NCBI RefSeq assembly: GCF_026341515.1
Contig: NZ_JAPEOK010000001.1
Location: 7,068,001-7,132,000 of the forward strand
Source of the DNA: Streptomyces sp. NBC_00878
GTDB lineage: Bacteria > Actinomycetota > Actinomycetes > Streptomycetales > Streptomycetaceae
Direction: 5' to 3'
DNA length: 64,000 bases
Position numbers and translations under genes: made by a program. Below are positions 63,214-64,000 of this stretch, piece after piece. Every line of letters starts with the position of its first letter. The stretch's first letter is position 1. Below the pieces are notes generated by a model. It was not told the DNA's origin, did no database searches, and was given only the letters and a program-made list of their open reading frames with translations.

Positions 63214-64000
63214 TCAGGTGCCGTGGGGTGCGCTCCGCGGGGCGTCCCTGACGAACACGATCCCGTCGATGTCGGCCAGGTGGGCCGGGTCGAGGGAGGC
63301 GTAACCGAACCACGGGGACACGCGGGGCGCGGGCCGCCGGTCGCCGAGGGCGGTGGCCAGTTGGGCGGCGTCGACGACGTAGCGGTCCTCCGGGAGCGCG
63401 TACAGGAGTCCTTCGACGGTGTCCGGGGGCGGGGCGTCCACCCCCTGGTGCCGCATCGTGCCGAGAGCCATGGCCAGGAACGCGTACTCCTCGCCCAGCC
63501 GGGCGCTCACCAGCGCGCCGGCGCTCCACCACTCCACCGGCAGGCCGCCCATCCGCATCGAGCTCTTCGGCCGCTGGAGATGGCCGTTGTGGGCGTGGAC
63601 CAGGGCCGGGCCCCGTTCGATGACGGCGAGGAGGTTGTCGGCCATCATCTGGTCCCGCAGGCCCACCAGCCGCGTCATGCGGCCCGGCGAGGTGTCGGCC
63701 ATCCAGTAGTGGTAGCGCAGCAGGCCGACCGCGGTACGCCCGTACAGACGCGCCCGGTCCCAGGCCTCCCGCGAGGTCGCCTTGATCAGGTGCGGCGTCT
63801 GCGTGTCGAGCAGTGCCACCAGATCGTCGGCGTGCAGCCGCAGTTCCCCGGCCTCGGCCGACCGCCCCACGGAACGGGCCGGGTCCATCATCGCGTCGGG
63901 ATGGGTCCACCGGTCGTCAGGGCCGAGCAGGCGGTCGAGCGTCTCCCCGGTGCAGGGGAACAGGCCGGCGTCCACGTGGGCCGCGAGATAGCCGTGGAGT
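63214..64000 (-). CDS. Erythromycin-esterase-like protein, 3' part
   Basis: The frame is open to the window edge; the start lies beyond 64000. The visible 260 residues match the C-terminal half of the EreA/ChaN-like family: ATSREAWDRARLYGRTAVGL, RDQMMADNLLAVIERGPALV, HAHNGHLQR (conserved His), then MRMGGLPVEWW. Members hydrolyse macrolide lactones or act on unknown esters. Many chromosomal actinobacterial copies have no proven resistance role. The active-site residues in the N-terminal half are not in view. Confidence 0.82.
   Translation of the reverse strand, partial: LHGYLAAHVDAGLFPCTGETLDRLLGPDDRWTHPDAMMDPARSVGRSAEAGELRLHADDLVALLDTQTPHLIKATSREAWDRARLYGRTAVGLLRYHYWMADTSPGRMTRLVGLRDQMMADNLLAVIERGPALVHAHNGHLQRPKSSMRMGGLPVEWWSAGALVSARLGEEYAFLAMALGTMRHQGVDAPPPDTVEGLLYALPEDRYVVDAAQLATALGDRRPAPRVSPWFGYASLDPAHLADIDGIVFVRDAPRSAPHGT

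Noticed and set aside
63214..64000. Proven macrolide resistance gene
   Set aside because: Only the C-terminal part is visible and chromosomal family members often have no resistance role.

Overview
The window is a piece of a Streptomyces chromosome (or a very close relative). The evidence is very high G+C with strong third-position GC bias, GTG/TTG starts, ATGA-coupled operons, a melC tyrosinase operon, an SsbB paralogue without the acidic tail, paired dynamin-like GTPases, an XRE/DUF397 pair, and an LAXTG surface protein. As I remember it, the gene order follows the conserved core running from melC towards malQ in Streptomyces coelicolor. I could not check this by alignment.

Layout. 1-2.3 kb: end of melC1, intact melC2, a decayed IS5-type transposase and tRNA-Arg(UCU). 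2.6-7.0 kb: dynA-dynB-ssbB, genes tied to sporulation septation and chromosome segregation, with a DnaA box before ssbB. 7.3-13.2 kb: a thioester/LAXTG surface protein, a GNAT enzyme, ettA, a hot-dog thioesterase and an unknown coupled gene. 13.3-21.4 kb: a coupled ABC export-type operon with two giant FtsX permeases, a Thr-rich repeat ORF and an ATPase that carries an AbrB-like tail. 21.5-23.2 kb: truncated haemoglobin and a PCMT-like methyltransferase.

23.3-34.6 kb: the most striking region, a seven-gene minus-strand signalling operon. It encodes a GlnX-like membrane protein, a GlnH-like glutamate-type binding protein, a coiled-coil protein, a PknG-like kinase, a PP2C phosphatase, a VWA protein and an FHA protein. 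The GlnX-GlnH-PknG core matches the amino-acid sensing pathway of mycobacteria. Here it is extended by a phosphatase and two candidate output proteins. The kinase, the phosphatase and the FHA protein each carry two CxxC zinc-ribbon motifs.

34.8-41.7 kb: csnR-E-F-G-H-K, a chitosan-oligosaccharide uptake operon (ROK repressor, ABC transporter, GH4 enzyme, BadF-type kinase) with a GAAA-C-TTTC operator. 41.8-48.2 kb: an accessory island. It holds a truncated gene with a 4x8-bp slippage repeat, a 128-bp perfect inverted repeat, an intact IS630 element nested in an older transposase, an orphan gene behind a 22-bp perfect hairpin, an XRE/DUF397/ATPase module, and a DUF6247 gene followed by a frameshifted partner.

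48.2-64 kb: MscS channel, HNH nuclease, a PadR-regulated ABC exporter, malQ preceded by a repeat-bearing coupled ORF, and TetR/FAD-monooxygenase divergent genes separated by six 14-bp repeats. These are followed by MarR/EamA divergent genes sharing a palindrome, a small XRE/membrane-protein pair, an M14 carboxypeptidase and a partial erythromycin-esterase-like gene.
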